A DNA stretch of 64,000 nucleotides. It comes from Paralithodes platypus. Lineage: Eukaryota > Arthropoda > Malacostraca > Decapoda > Lithodidae. The stretch covers positions 5,455,119 to 5,519,118 of the forward strand of contig CM064573.1 in NCBI GenBank assembly GCA_032716605.1. The letters are read 5' to 3'. Of the stretch, positions 21,481 to 32,658 are shown piece after piece. Numbering within the stretch: the first letter of the stretch is position 1; each line of letters opens with the position of its first letter. Position numbers and translations under genes: made by a program. The notes beneath the pieces were generated by a model. It had not been told where the DNA came from. It was given only the letters and a program-made list of their open reading frames with translations, and did no database searches.

Positions 21481-22085
21481 AACTGTGATCTGAAACTAAG
21501 TCAGTGCATAAGCTAGTGTTCGAAATAAGGCAAAACGTGTTCTTGGATATATATCTCGAAATGTGAGTAATAGAACAGCAGACGTAATCTTGAAACTTTA
21601 TCGAGCATTAGTGAGGCCACATATGGCTAATTCTGTTCAATTTTGGTATCCTTAGTACACAATTGACATAGAATCCCGGGAGAATGTAAACGAAGAATGA
21701 CAAAAATGATCCATTATATATTAATTCTTACATATGAAAGGTTGAAAAAATTAGGCTTACATTCGTTAGAGAGACGCAGATTTATGGGGTATGTATATGA
21801 TAGAGGTGCTCAAGTGGGTTAGTGGGATACATTAAGGAGGCATGGAAGATGTACTGAAGCTCAGTGATAGCGTAAGAACTCGAAACAATTGTTTCACATT
21901 ATATATATTTCGTTTTAGAAAAAAATATAGGCAAATATTGGTAGGGAGCTTCAAAACAAAATTATATAGGCAAATATATATATAGGCATATAGACGAGAA
22001 GGGGTTGTGTGGGACAGGGATCTGCCTTGCTTAGGCCAATCGGCTTTCTGCAGACTCCCATTTTCTTATGTTCTTATGTTCTTAA
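21481..22085 (+). mobile_element. Decayed CR1 fragment
   Basis: Degenerate copy of the ORF2 C terminus: recognisable RNKAKRVLGYIS, SNRTADVILKLY, and later LKKLGLHSLERRR, with many substitutions and indels. It is followed by a better preserved tail ending in TTCTTATGTTCTTATG. Much older than its neighbours. Confidence 0.75.
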
Positions 22086-22205
22086 GGGTTGGGTATGAAG
22101 GGGATCTGCCGGGTATGGGCCAATCGGCGCTCTGCAGACCCCCGTAATCTTGTATTGATCTCTGACCATTTTGGTGAGGTTGAGTTGGGTCTTAAAGGAT
22201 ATCAT
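22086..22205 (+). mobile_element. CR1 tail segment
   Basis: Repeats the segment just after the ORF2 stop of the full copy (GAAGGGGATCTGCCGGG, then CAATCGGCGCTCTGCAGACC and CCCCGTAATC). It lies between a plus-strand tail and the inverted copy. Confidence 0.65.
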
Positions 22206-23520
22206 AAATATAAGAACATAAGAACATAAGAAAATGGGAGTCTGCAGAAAGCCGATTGGCCTAAGCAAGGCAGATCCCTGTCCCACACAACCCCAATTAC
22301 AAGGCCCAATTATAGGCTCAACACTCTAATACCCTGAGGATCATCTTACCAAACCGGTTAGAGATTAACGCAGGATTACGGGGGTCTGCAGAGCGCTGAT
22401 TGGCCCAACCCGGCTGATCCCCCTTCACACCCAACCCTTCTCGTCCATATGCTTATCCAATTTTTTCTTAAAGCTCCCTATCGTTCTTGATCCCACTATA
22501 TCACTTGGTAGCCTATTCCACCCATCTACAACTCTGTTACCAAACCAATATTGCCTATATCTTTTCTGAAACGAAATTTATCTAATTTGAAACCATTGGT
22601 ACGAGTTCTTTCGCTATCACTGAGCTTTAGTACATTTGTCATGTCCCCTTTGTTAATCCCACTAACCCACTTGAACACCTCTATCATATCCCCTCTAACT
22701 CTGCGTCTCTCTAACGAATGTAAACCTAATTTCTTCAACCTTTCTTCATACGGAAATTTCTAATATTATGGATCATTTTTGTCATTCTACGCTGAATTCT
22801 CCAATGAATCTATGTCCATTCTGTAATAAGGACACCAAAATTGGACAGCATAATCCATATGGGGTCTCACTAATGACAAGTAAAGTTTTAAGATAACATC
22901 AGCAGTTCTGTTACTCACACTCCTAGAGATGAACCCGAGAATCCTGTTTGCCTTATTACGAACGCTTATACACTGTTTTCTAGGCTTCAAATCATTGCTA
23001 ACAAACACACCTAGATCTTTCTCGCAGTCTGAATTTTCTAATTCTAAATTAGCTAGTTTATATTTAACATTTGTTTGCATCTTCCCTATCTTTAATACCT
23101 TGCATTTGTCAATGTTAAACTTCATCTGCCAATTTACTGACCATTCATGTAAGGTATCTAGATCCCTTTGGAGGCACTCTATATCGCTATCTGAATCAAT
23201 TGATCTCCCCATTTTAGTATCGTCTGCGAATTTACTTATCCTACTAGTTATACCTAAATCTAGGTCATTTATGTATATAAGAAACAGGGGACCTAATACC
23301 GATCCCTGGGGGACACCACTTTTGACTGCTCCCCACTCTGACTTGGTACCATTTATGCTGACTCTCTGTTTCCTACCAATTAGCCATGACCTAATCCATC
23401 CCAACAACGACCCTCCTATTCCATGTGCCTCAACCTTTCTCATCAATCTCTCATGAGGGACTCTGTCGAAAGCTTTACTGAAATCTAAATATATAATATC
23501 ATATGACTTGTCACTATCTA
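22206..23520 (-). mobile_element. 5'-truncated inverted CR1 copy, close relative of the full-length one
   Basis: The minus strand matches 19994-21303 of the full copy almost base for base, including the UTR block with CCTGAGGATCATCTTACC. ORF2 is present from the RT palm (SGVPQGSVLGP, FADD) to the C terminus. One codon's worth is lost near 23289 (LLFL shortened), and a frameshift near 22790 joins LENSA to the MKKLGLHSLERRR frame. It is truncated at about 23520 where the match ends (CTTGTCACTATCTA). It forms a 1.3 kb inverted repeat with the full copy. Confidence 0.88.
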
Positions 23521-24291
23521 GTGATATGAGAAATAATTGTTTTTAATATCTTGACTGTGAGGGATATTCCTAATAAGATGAATTCACTGAGCCAAAGATA
23601 GTGTCAATTAAATTAAAGGAAGCATATGAAGACACTGCAGCACTGAATAATTCATTCATTAGTGTGGAAGATTTATCGGCTCCATTATATCGCAGTATGT
23701 CAATGTGTCATTTCACATTTGTAAAGGTATATATAGATAATATGTTTACAGTTTAGATAGTTAAAGAGATAAACATATATAGATAGACAGATAGACGAAA
23801 CTAGATATAGAAAAATACGGATACACATAAACAAATAAGAACTAGGAAATCTGCATAGAACCGACCATCCCACACGAGGCAGATCCCATTCACACCCAAC
23901 CAGATAAATACAGACAGAGGTTCCGAACCATCCGGAAACAAGGCTAGACGATAAGCTACTTATAAGGACTGATTGAGAATGTAAGTATGCATTATTTATC
24001 ATATTCTTGTGTATTCCCTCAAAATGTATCTCAACCTCCACCCTGGAGGTATGTACGAAACTAGGACTTAAAATCATTAGTCATTTGTATGAGGATGATG
24101 CAGCCCACGTCACGTGCATTATGATGGCTCAATTGCAGAAATGGAAGAACAAGGTTGGTGTCTTGGTAATAGACAAGGTTAATAATGAAGTAATAGAGAG
24201 CGAGTATTGATATAGAATATCTGATAAAGTTTCTTCAAGTCTAGCAGAGATTTGTGCAATTCTCTATGGACTATTAGATATCAGAAATGGA
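23521..24291. other. AT-rich sequence with one CR1 tail, no gene
   Basis: A minus-strand CR1 tail is visible at about 23830-23905 (GGAAATCTGCATAGAACCGA). The short frame at 24007-24210 has no recognisable domain. Confidence 0.5.
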
Positions 24292-24490
24292 GAGAACATA
24301 AGAAAACATGAGTCTGCAGAAAGCCGATTGGCCCACACACGACAGATCCCTTTCACACCTAACCCATTTCGTCCATTATGCCTATATAATTTTAACTTAA
24401 AGCTTTATATCGTTCGTAATCCCACAATGACACTCGGTAGCCTATTCCACATATCCACAACGCTGTTACCAAATGAATGACTTGTAGAAA
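24292..24490 (-). mobile_element. CR1 3' fragment
   Basis: Minus-strand CR1 tail (AGAAAACATGAGTCTGCAG) running into the last codons of ORF2, with the GTAGCCTATTCCAC word of the VDGWNRLP region. Short and diverged. Confidence 0.75.
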
Positions 24491-24957
24491 TCCTCTTTTA
24501 AATGATGTCACAAAACAAGTTATACGGATGATCAACAATGAAGTTAAAGTGTTAGCTAGAATGTAAATATATACGTAGCCTACATTGTCGAGATAAACTG
24601 GTGGAATATAACTTCTCTTGCTGTCGTCATTATTATTATTGTTATTCTTATTATCATCATTATTGTTATTATTATTACATTATTATTATGATGATTATTA
24701 TTATTATTATTAATATTATTTATTATTGTTGTTGTACTGTATGTCACTGGTAAATATCTACAATTTACAGATGGCCAATGACAAATGGCTACGGTAAACC
24801 CACCCTCAAGTTTCATTAAGATATAATTATAAGATTTTCATAAAGGTGTGAACAATTATAAGTTTTTCACGAAGGTGTGAATAATTATTAGTTTGTCATA
24901 TAGGTGTGAATCTCCATTGATGACCCCAGGTGGGGATGGGGGGGGGGGGGGGATGGG
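24491..24957. other. Intergenic, imperfect (TTA)n and poly-G
   Basis: An imperfect (ATT)n tract at about 24630-24735 and a G14 run near 24936. No coding support. Confidence 0.5.
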
Positions 24958-25033
24958 ACATAAGAACATAAGAAAATGGGAGTCTACAAAAAGCCAATCG
25001 GCCCACACAAGGCAGATCTCTGTCACACCCAGG
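24958..25033 (-). mobile_element. Solo CR1 3' tail
   Basis: Starts ACATAAGAACATAAGAAAAT and ends at CACACCC. It is inserted immediately upstream of the THAP exon. Confidence 0.8.
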
Positions 25034-25300
25034 ATCCACATACACAGCACACCTAAGACAGCAGGTACAAACATTAGATATTATCGATTTCCAAGAGATG
25101 AACAGTACAGGAAATTATGGATAAACTTGTGTCGCCGAGCTGATGTCGTGAATCCAGAGCATGCTATTGTTTGTTCTGTCCACTTTACCAAAGATGACTT
25201 AGTTGATGATATGAAAAGTCGTTTACTTGGTATTGGAAGTCCAAACAACAAGAGACTCCTGAAGAAAGAAGCTGTACCGTCACTCTGTCTTCATAATGGT
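25034..25300 (+). pseudogene. THAP zinc-finger exon of a P-element-type transposase gene
   Basis: Encodes most of a THAP DNA-binding domain: RYYRFPRDEQYRKLWINLCR, then VVNPEHAIVCSVHF and LKKEAVPSLCL (the AVPS/AVPT box). The second zinc-ligand pair, Cys and His (C-S-V-H), is present. The first CX2-4C pair should be further upstream and is not visible, probably lost with the CR1 insertion or located in an earlier exon. The exon ends in AATG followed by GTAAGC, a good splice donor. The companion transposase exon is at 27819-30585, so the intron is about 2.5 kb and was later filled with CR1 and PLE insertions. Confidence 0.8.
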
Positions 25301-25675
25301 AAGCAATATATTGTGTTTAGTGTGTTGTGCAAACAACATACATTACGCAATTTTGAGATTAAGATAGTATCAATCGTAGGCTAGTGACATGGTGAATTTT
25401 TCTTATAATTCTAAGCATTTTGTTTCTTATAGAAAATACCAATACTCTGTGTATTTATTTTATTGTAATTGTATATTACGTACCGTACCCGATAAAGTAT
25501 AATATCACAATTATGGCTATCTATTGTTAGCTATGCTATACTACACAATTAAGAACATTATTTAGGTGAAACTATGAACATTATTAAGGTGTGGTAGGTG
25601 TACTGTATATTGTAATTGGAGGTATTGTATTATAACTATATATAATTGTTATGAAGTTTATGTTGATTGATTGTA
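25301..25675 (+). other. Intron of the THAP/P-element gene, no further features
   Basis: AT-rich, non-coding. Follows the donor at 25300 and precedes a CR1 insertion. Confidence 0.5.
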
Positions 25676-26415
25676 TATTAAAACACACGAAACTGGAAAT
25701 CTGCATAAGGCCGACCGGCCCACAAGAGGCATATCCCGTTCACACCCAACCCATATCTTTCATGTGTCTATCCAGTTTGCACTTGAAATTGTCTACCGTT
25801 TCTGAGCTAATCACTGCACTAGCGTTGTGTGTGTGTAAGTGTGAGAGTCAGAGTGTAGGGGGTGAGACAGTGAAGCACGGGAACGAGGTGGCTTCAGAGA
25901 TGGGGTCGTTTCGGGCCATGAGTGAGCACCGTGCCTCATGTGAAGGCAAGAAGGCAGGTGCTGGTTGTACTATACGTGCTTCACATGTCTCACTCCCTAG
26001 ACTGGAACAAGACCTCACGGGCTTCACTGTTCATTGTAAAGCGGTGAATGTTAAGGCTCTCAGCCTATGCCCGAGAGGAAGTAAGTTGGAATATAGAAAA
26101 AAAAAAAAAAAAAAAAAAAGGCAATCTATTCCACACTTCTACACCTCTGTTCCCAAACCAGTGCTTACCTAGATATTTTATAAAGCGGAACTTACCCAAT
26201 TTGAAGCCATTTGAACGGGTTATCTCGCCGTTATTAAGCTTTAATATCTCTCCCTTATTGATACCTTTCATCCACTTAAACACCTATCATATTATCTCAT
26301 CTTCGTCTTTCTAGCGATATGCACACACTAAATCTAAACTTATCTAACTTGAAACCATTTGAGCGGGTTATGTCGCCGTTCTTTAGCTTTAATACCTCAT
26401 CTATATCACCCTTAT
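25676..26415 (-). mobile_element. 5'-truncated CR1 copy interrupted by a poly(A) insertion
   Basis: On the minus strand, 25676-25837 is CR1 tail and the last ORF2 codons. 26119-26415 continues with the preceding ORF2 region (GKHWFGNRGVEVWN, GKFRFIKYLG, NGFKLGKFR), then a second partial repeat of the same region (NGFKLDKFR, KNGDITRSNGF). The two halves are separated by the unrelated segment 25838-26118. Confidence 0.72.
25838..26118 (+). mobile_element. Poly(A)-tailed insertion of unknown origin
   Basis: About 260 bp of higher GC content ending in roughly 20 A residues, inserted into a CR1 copy. The frame runs through it as MGSFRAMSEHRASCEGKK and TGFTVHCKAVNVKALSLCPR, which I do not recognise. 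A 3' poly(A) suggests LINE-mediated retroposition of a transcript or a SINE. No tRNA-like boxes are evident and no clear target duplication was found. Confidence 0.5.
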
Positions 26416-26441
26416 TTATATTATATTATATATATATATTA

Positions 26442-26492
<51 letters not shown>

Positions 26493-26544
26493 CTGTATAT
26501 ATATATATACATATATATATATATAATATATATATATATAATAT

Positions 26545-26588
<44 letters not shown>
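26416..26588. repeat. (TA)n microsatellite
   Basis: Compound TA tract with several AATA interruptions, abutting a PLE head on its right. Confidence 0.9.
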
Positions 26589-26590
<2 letters not shown>

Positions 26591-27085
26591 CTTTAATACA
26601 TACGAGGTTGAAAGAAATGGCAATTTCTGCGTTGGAAATTTTATTATTCAAAGTTTCCAGGTCTCTGATGAGTTTTCGCTGGGTGGCAGGAAGTAGATGT
26701 AGAAGATGAGCAAAATTCATGGTGGTACAGGGTTACATAAATGTACATGATGATACAGGATATACGACGCGTTTCACTGGACAACCAGCATTATCAAGTA
26801 AGGAAGGAATGATATAAAAGGTAAACAGGAAGGGTATATATAGAGGGTGGAGGATCAGAGGAGGCGGAAAACAGGGGGCAAAAGTCTGCTATTGGTGGAA
26901 GCGTAAATTAGGAGAGAGAAAGGGGTTAACCGCTTCACGCATGCGCACTGGATGCGGGATGGTGGTCAGTAGGTGGGGTCGAAGCTGATTGGCTGCGTGT
27001 CGAGGGGCGTGGCCTAAGTTGTGTGGCGCCTGCAGAAGACGAAGCTGAAGGAGGTAGCGCGGGGGGAGGGGAGCTGCGGGGGGCA
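26589..27085 (-). mobile_element. Penelope-like element tail-to-head junction (pLTR region)
   Basis: Minus strand, reading from 27085 down: the Pro-rich end of a PLE protein (PPALPPSA), a UTR with a CCAATCAGC word and a TATATATACCC box, a hammerhead-like segment (26760-26802), then an ATG at 26720 and the PLE N terminus MNFAHLLHLLPATQRK to FNLVCIKEN, cut by (TA)n. A tail followed directly by a head is the structure expected of the terminal repeats of Penelope-like elements. The block is nearly identical to 31969-32470. Confidence 0.75.
26760..26802 (-). ncRNA. Degenerate hammerhead-like motif in a PLE
   Basis: Minus strand: CUUGAUAAU in place of CUGANGA, stem II GCUGG/CCAGU with a UUGU loop, GAAA, palindromic CGCG and a GUC triplet, with UAC/GUA as minimal stem I. 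The architecture matches the motif at 14421-14470, but the conserved core is altered, so activity is unlikely. Confidence 0.4.
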
Positions 27086-27200
27086 GCGAAAACTCATCAG
27101 AGACCTGGAAACTTTGAATAATAAAATTTCCAACGCAGAAATTGCCATTTCTTTCAACCTCGTATGTATTAAAGAAAATTTATTACCTGGCTTTACTAAC
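27086..27200 (+). pseudogene. Inverted PLE N-terminal fragment
   Basis: Encodes QRKLIRDLETLNNKISNAEI then FNLVCIKENLLPGFTN. It is in inverted orientation to the head at 26589-26720 and ends at a (TA)n tract. Together they make an inverted repeat of about 115 bp around a 0.37 kb spacer. Inverted, truncated neighbours are commonly reported for PLEs. Confidence 0.72.
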
Positions 27201-27639
<439 letters not shown>

Positions 27640-27654
27640 ATATCACAAATACAC

Positions 27655-27715
27655 GTAGTTGATTAAAGCGTCGGCTATCGTCCTGACGGTCGGCGGTTCG
27701 AACCCCACTGAGAGA
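27655..27715 (+). other. tRNA-like segment (possible SINE head)
   Basis: TTGATTAAAGCGTCGGCT resembles a box A region and GGTTCGAACCCC is a perfect box B, about 35 bp apart. I could not fold an acceptor stem, so this is more likely a tRNA-derived SINE remnant than a tRNA gene. Confidence 0.35.
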
Positions 27716-27818
27716 TTAGAAACATATATATATTATGTTTAAGGTTGTTATTGAATTACAACTGTGAATAGATATTGTGGTTAGACAATTTATAATATAT
27801 ATCAGTATCATTGTTTCA

Positions 27819-30585
27819 GTTGCCAGTCCAACAGAGATGTCCAGCAGGAGAACTGGGAGAGCAGCAACTCTTGGATTAAAGAGAACTGCAGAAGAAATGC
27901 TACATGATCGATATCTTAAGCCGAGTAATTATAGCCCAAGCTTAGAGGTAGAGACAGTGATATACAGAAACACTGTAGATAGTCAAAATCCAACTATAAT
28001 GTAGGACGTGGCGAGTCTATTGTCCTGCAAGATGGCAAGAGATCCTGTAGAAATTGTAAAGTTATTCATGATGAATTGCATAAGAAAATACAGAAGTTGG
28101 AAAAAGAGGTAGAGCTTTGGCGTGATCAATAGTTGTCCTTGAAACAGAAAAATACTGAGGAACAAAATCAGGTCATACACGAAGTGCAACAGAAAGTCGA
28201 TGATGCACTACAACCTTTGTTCACTAAAACACAGATAGATATTCTCATCAGTAAAAAGAAAAACGCTAAGTTTTGGCCAGAATAGGATATATCATCTGCA
28301 ATGACACTACGGAGCTTGAGTCTAAAGTGATACAAATATCAAAAATATGTCAAAGGTTTTCCTTTGCCATCTGTGAGCACATTAAAAGACAGCAAAACAT
28401 GTGTTATGTGAACCTGGTCTTTTATCACCTGTCTTGTCACTTATGAAGTTCAAGTCTGAAACTTTAGATTCGGTAGAAAAGCTGGCAGTCATATCTTTCG
28501 ATGAGATGAGTATTGCAAAACAATGGAGCTACGACGAAGGTACAGACACACTGTATAAACCACACAAAAGTGTCCAGGTAGTTATGTTGAGAGGCCTTGT
28601 AGGTAAGTGGAAACAGCCAATATATTTTGACTGATCAATCAAACGTGCAAAATATATTGACATATTTGATAGAGAGAATAGAGTTAATTAGCAGGCTACC
28701 CAGTTGTTGCAATAGTGCACGATTTAGGAACTACCAATCTCCGTGTATGGAAACAATTTGGTATAGATCCTCTCAAACATAATCAAATGTCTTTCAAAAA
28801 TCCAGTGGCTGATAAAGATATTTTTGTATTTGCTGATGTTCCTCATTTGTTAAAGCTAATCAGGAATCATTTTATTGATTCAGGGGTTGAGTTGCAGAAC
28901 GGAAATATAGTTTCTGCTGCATGCATTCACGTAATGCTGCTCAATACCAAAACAGAATATGGATAATTAGCTTACAAAGTGAGTGATATTCACCTCACAG
29001 TCACTGGTCAGCAAAGACAACGTGTGAAATATGCAACACAGTTGTTGTCAGAGAGCTGTGCAAGTTCAACCATGTTTTTAGGCGAGAAAGGAGTTCTGGA
29101 GTCTACAAACTGGAAAGAAACGGCTAAGTTCATCTTACTAGCAGATAACTGGTTTGACGTCATGAATTCCTCCAACTATGGTGATAAGAAACTTCGCTGT
29201 GGATATGGAATGTATTTTGATGAATAGACAAGTATGATTGACACAGTGAGCACCATGAGAGTATGTAACTCTGTGTCAAGCTCACTCTATTCCTTTCAGA
29301 AAGGAATATTATCATCTTGCAATTCACTCATAGGATTAATGGCTATGTTAAAGAACAGTCATCAGCTTGATTATATAATGACCCGAAGACTAAATCAAGA
29401 TTGCCTAGAACATTTCTTTGGGTGCATCAGGCAAATGAGTGGACCTCAGGATCACCCAGATTCAGTCCACTTTAAATATAGACTGAACAAATATTTGTTA
29501 GGAAGAGAAGTCGCCCTGATCAGTGACAAATGCAACATTAGCCAACATGCTGATAATGATGAGTGTGTTATTTATGGGGTGGTGTCAGGTGCAACTCCAG
29601 AGACACCGAACTCCTATGACCGTGAACTGGGCCTAGAAATTTGCCCAACTAGCTTGCTATTCAAGGATATGGACTTTGAAATGGATAATATGACTGATGA
29701 GCTGTCTGATGAGTTGCATGAAGGTGAAAATAGTTGCGTAGGAGCATGTAACAATTCATCAAAATCACTTAGTACAATTATAGAAGAACAGGCCTTGTTG
29801 TATATACTGTAGGTGGCTATGTTGTGAGGAAATAGAAGAACAGGCCTTGTTGTATATACTGTAGGTGGCTATGTTGTGAGGAAATAGAAGAACAGGCCTT
29901 GTTGTATATACTGTAGGTGGCTATGTTGTGAGGAAATAGAAGAACAGGCCTTGTTGTATATACTGTAGGTGGCTATGTTGTGAGGAAATAGAAGAACAGG
30001 CCTTGTTGTATATACTGTAGGTGGCTATGTTGTGAGGAAATAGAAGAACAGGCCTTGTTGTATATACTGTAGGTGGCTATGTTGTGAGGAAATAGAAGAA
30101 CAGGCCTTGTTGTATATACTGTAGGTGGCTATGTTGTGAGGAAATAGAAGAACAGGCCTTGTTGTATATACTGTAGGTGGCTATGTTGTGAGGAAATAGA
30201 AGAACAGGCCTTGTTGTATATACTGTAGGTGGCTATGTTGTGAGGAAATAGAAGAACAGGCCTTGTTGTATATACTGTAGGTGGCTATGTTGTGAGGAAA
30301 TTCTCTAAAAAATATCCTGATTTAGGTTACATGGCAGCGAACTGTGTATCTGTAAATAAATCATGGATTGATATGGTCAACAGAGGTCACCTGTACATGC
30401 CGTCTGATAGTTTTCTTCTAAATTAACGGTGATGAGAGAAATATTAAAAACTGTCCATGGCGAAGGTTTGAGGGAAGGAAAACAATGTGTTCATACCCTT
30501 GCCTCAGATATTGAGAGGGTGGGAGTTGAATTGCCACCGGATGTATTTTTTTTTGTTTTTTTTTGCAAAAATCTCAGTTTTCTTT
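27819..30585 (+). pseudogene. P-element-type (THAP9-like) transposase, main exon, disrupted
   Basis: An acceptor TTGTTTCAG precedes 27819. Recognisable blocks follow, separated by stops and frameshifts: a basic and coiled-coil region (27840-28260, DELHKKIQKLEKEVELW); NAKFWPE then DISSAMTLRSLS; the catalytic core beginning KLAVISFDEMSIAKQWSYDE (28485-28634); HDLGTTNLRVWKQFGIDP then DIFVFADVPHLLKLIRNHF (28715-28966); TNWKETAKFILLADNWFDVM (29100-29227); and RRLNQDCLEHFFGCIRQMSG (29390-29460), the C-terminal catalytic segment with the D/E-rich order of P-element transposases. The last part, GGYVVRKFSKKYPDLGYMAA, lies after a tandem repeat, and the frame closes at 30585. At least six disruptions make it non-functional. 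I found no terminal inverted repeats, so transposon versus old host THAP9 gene is undecided. Confidence 0.85.
29780..30299. repeat. Ten tandem copies of a 52 bp unit inside the transposase pseudogene
   Basis: Unit starting ATAGAAGAACAGGCCTTGTT, period exactly 52, ten copies from 29780 to 30299 with no difference that I can see. The unit is transposase coding sequence (EEQALLYI then GGYVVRK). Because 52 is not a multiple of three each junction shifts frame, although nine extra copies add a multiple of three overall. Confidence 0.95.
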
Positions 30586-30685
30586 AGGATAGATACGTAA
30601 ATAGATAGGGACATAGCGATTCCAAAATGATCAATATAGCCATCTATACCGTTTTTATGTTGTCGAAGCAAATAAGGGTTGTGAA

Positions 30686-30846
30686 AGGCCGAGTTGTCTC
30701 GCAATTAACTCGGGGCCGAGCTGTCTCGGTTTTACTGGGCCGAGCTGTCTCGCCGTGGGCCGAGCTGTCTCGTTTTTACTGGGCCGAGCTGTCTCGCCGT
30801 TGGCCGAGTTGTCCTGGCCGAGCTGTCCCGTGGGCCGAGTAGTCTA
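30686..30846 (-). repeat. Interspersed-core repeat, core GACAGCTCGGCC (second locus)
   Basis: About nine cores, seen on this strand as GGCCGAGCTGTCTCG, spaced by TTTTACTG-like and CCGT-like words. The right edge (CCGTGGGCCGAGTAGTC) is the inverted counterpart of the left edge at 5238. Confidence 0.8.
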
Positions 30847-30872
30847 GCAACCGTTGGATCTTGTACAGAGAG

Positions 30873-30875
<3 letters not shown>

Positions 30876-30921
<46 letters not shown>
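30876..30921. repeat. (TAA)n microsatellite
   Basis: About 15 TAA triplets immediately following the core repeat. Confidence 0.9.
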
Positions 30922-31189
30922 TAGTAATGGTGCATAGTACAGAACGGCTTATTTTCCTTGATCACATTTTACCCTAGACTAAAGAAGGTCATTATCTCTG
31001 CCTTTGTGTCCTTAATTAATGTGTGGTAAAATTAATAACGTTACTTACAAAGGAAAATGTCGGACTCGTCCAGACCAGATGGCTGGAGTAAAGTGGGAAT
31101 GAAGAGTAATTGGAGAGAGGAAGAACAAGCTGAAAAGTGTGAAGTAGAGTAGAAGACTGAAAGTTCTCGGGTTCAACCAAGTTGCTTCA
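30922..31189. other. Intergenic, no gene
   Basis: Nothing recognised. Confidence 0.4.
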
Positions 31190-31480
31190 TTGCCTTCAAA
31201 ATATTTTATGATAGGGCTCCTGAGTATTTAAAGAGTAATTTTGTTAAAGCAAATTAAATAAATGGACAAAATACACAGAATAGGATGCATAATTTTATAG
31301 TTACGAGAATCCAAGGACAGGGTAAGGTAACATTTTTCTTCACTACCATCAAAGACTGGAACAACCTACCACAGACAGTCCGTGAACAGAGAACATTGTA
31401 CTCCTTCAGACGTAGCTTGAAGGAGCACCTGAACCGAACAGCTGCGGGAAGGGAGCACCCAACTTATGTCTACTACTAAT
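31190..31480 (+). pseudogene. C-terminal fragment of a non-LTR reverse transcriptase (separate family)
   Basis: Frame reads KIFYDRAPEYLKSNFVKAN, a TAA at about 31255, then RMHNFIVTRIQGQGKVTFFF and IKDWNNLPQTVREQRTLYSF through to RSLKEHL. The DWNNLPxxVR and SFRRxLKxHL motifs are typical of LINE RT C-termini. It differs from the CR1, jockey-like and 34.6 kb families, so it is a fourth LINE family. The 5' part is absent. Confidence 0.65.
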
Positions 31481-31920
31481 TACGACATCAAAGATAGGCA
31501 AAAACAAATAATAATAATAATCTAAAAATGATCACTTAAATATTTTAACAAGTCCAACTATAAAATTTAAGGTATCTTAGTTTAGCCCCCTAGAAATACT
31601 TTCTCTAAATTGAAACATTATATTGTACCAACATTGTAAAATGCTAACTGAATATATATTATAAATATTATCATTATTGTTGTAACGGGGTGGTGGAATG
31701 ACTGCCGGGAAGATTATGAACACAAAACATAATAATATATGTTTTCACTCAAGTAAAAAAAAAATATATATCTAACTATCTATTGCCTGACGCCGTGATC
31801 CTCGAAGGGGTGGCCACGAACGAACCGCCCCCATGCACCTCTGTCCCCAGTCAGTCGACGCCCCTCCCCCCAACCAGCACCGCCTTCGTTCATGTAGTTC
31901 CTCACTCCATCCTTCCACCT
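31481..31920. other. Intergenic, no gene
   Basis: AT-rich up to 31780, then a short GC-rich stretch (31790-31920). The frame there has no recognisable domain. Confidence 0.45.
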
Positions 31921-31968
31921 CATATACAGTATATACTGTATATACTGTATATATATATATATATATAT
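31921..31968. repeat. (TA)n/ACTG-interrupted microsatellite and T10
   Basis: ATATACTGTATATACTGTAT-type repeats then TA and a T run, abutting a PLE head. Confidence 0.85.
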
Positions 31969-32470
31969 TTTTTTTTTTCTTTAATACATACGAGGTTGAA
32001 AGAAATGGCAATTTCTGCGTTGGAAATTTTATTATTCAAAGTTTCCAGGTCTCTGATGAGTTTTCGCTGGGTGGCAGGAAGTAGATGAAGGAGATGAGCA
32101 AAATTCATGGTGGTACAGGGTTACATAAATGTACATGATGATACAGGATATACGACGCGTTTCACTGGACAACCAGCATTATCAAGTAAGGAAGGAATGA
32201 TATAAAAGGTAAACAGGAAGGGTATATATAGAGGGTGGAGGATCAGAGGAGGCGGAAAACAGGGGGCAAAAGTCTGCTATTGGTGGAAGCGTAAACTAGG
32301 AGAGAGAAAGGGGTTAACCGCTTCACGCATGCGCACTGGATGCGGGATGGTGGTCAGCAGGTGGGGTCGAAGCTGATTGGCTGCGTGTCGAGGGGCGTGG
32401 CCTAAGTTGTGTGGCGCCTGCAGAAGACGAAGCTGAAGGAGGTAGCGCGGGGGGAGGGGAGCTGCGCCGC
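31969..32470 (-). mobile_element. Penelope-like element tail-to-head junction, duplicate of 26589-27085
   Basis: Same order as the first copy: PLE C-terminal end, UTR/promoter-like block, hammerhead-like segment (32150-32190), ATG at 32108 and the N-terminal fragment, ending at (TA)n. By eye only a handful of substitutions separate the copies, for example CGCCGCGC versus CGGGGGGC near the spacer end, so the duplication is recent. Confidence 0.78.
32150..32190 (-). ncRNA. Degenerate hammerhead-like motif in a PLE (duplicate)
   Basis: Same sequence and same core changes as the motif at 26760-26802. Confidence 0.4.
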
Positions 32471-32585
32471 GCAGCGAAAACTCATCAGAGACCTGGAAAC
32501 TTTGAATAATAAAATTTCCAACGCAGAAATTGCCATTTCTTTCAACCTCGTATGTATTAAAGAAAATTTATTACCTGGCTTTACT

Positions 32586-32588
<3 letters not shown>
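32471..32588 (+). pseudogene. Inverted PLE N-terminal fragment (duplicate)
   Basis: Equivalent of 27086-27200 and again stopped by (TA)n after LLPGFTN. Confidence 0.72.

Positions 32589-32658
<70 letters not shown>

Noticed and set aside
24007..24210. 67-codon frame upstream of the THAP exon as its missing first exon
   Set aside because: It lacks the CX2-4C zinc ligands and the start expected of a THAP domain, and it is separated from the exon by CR1 fragments.
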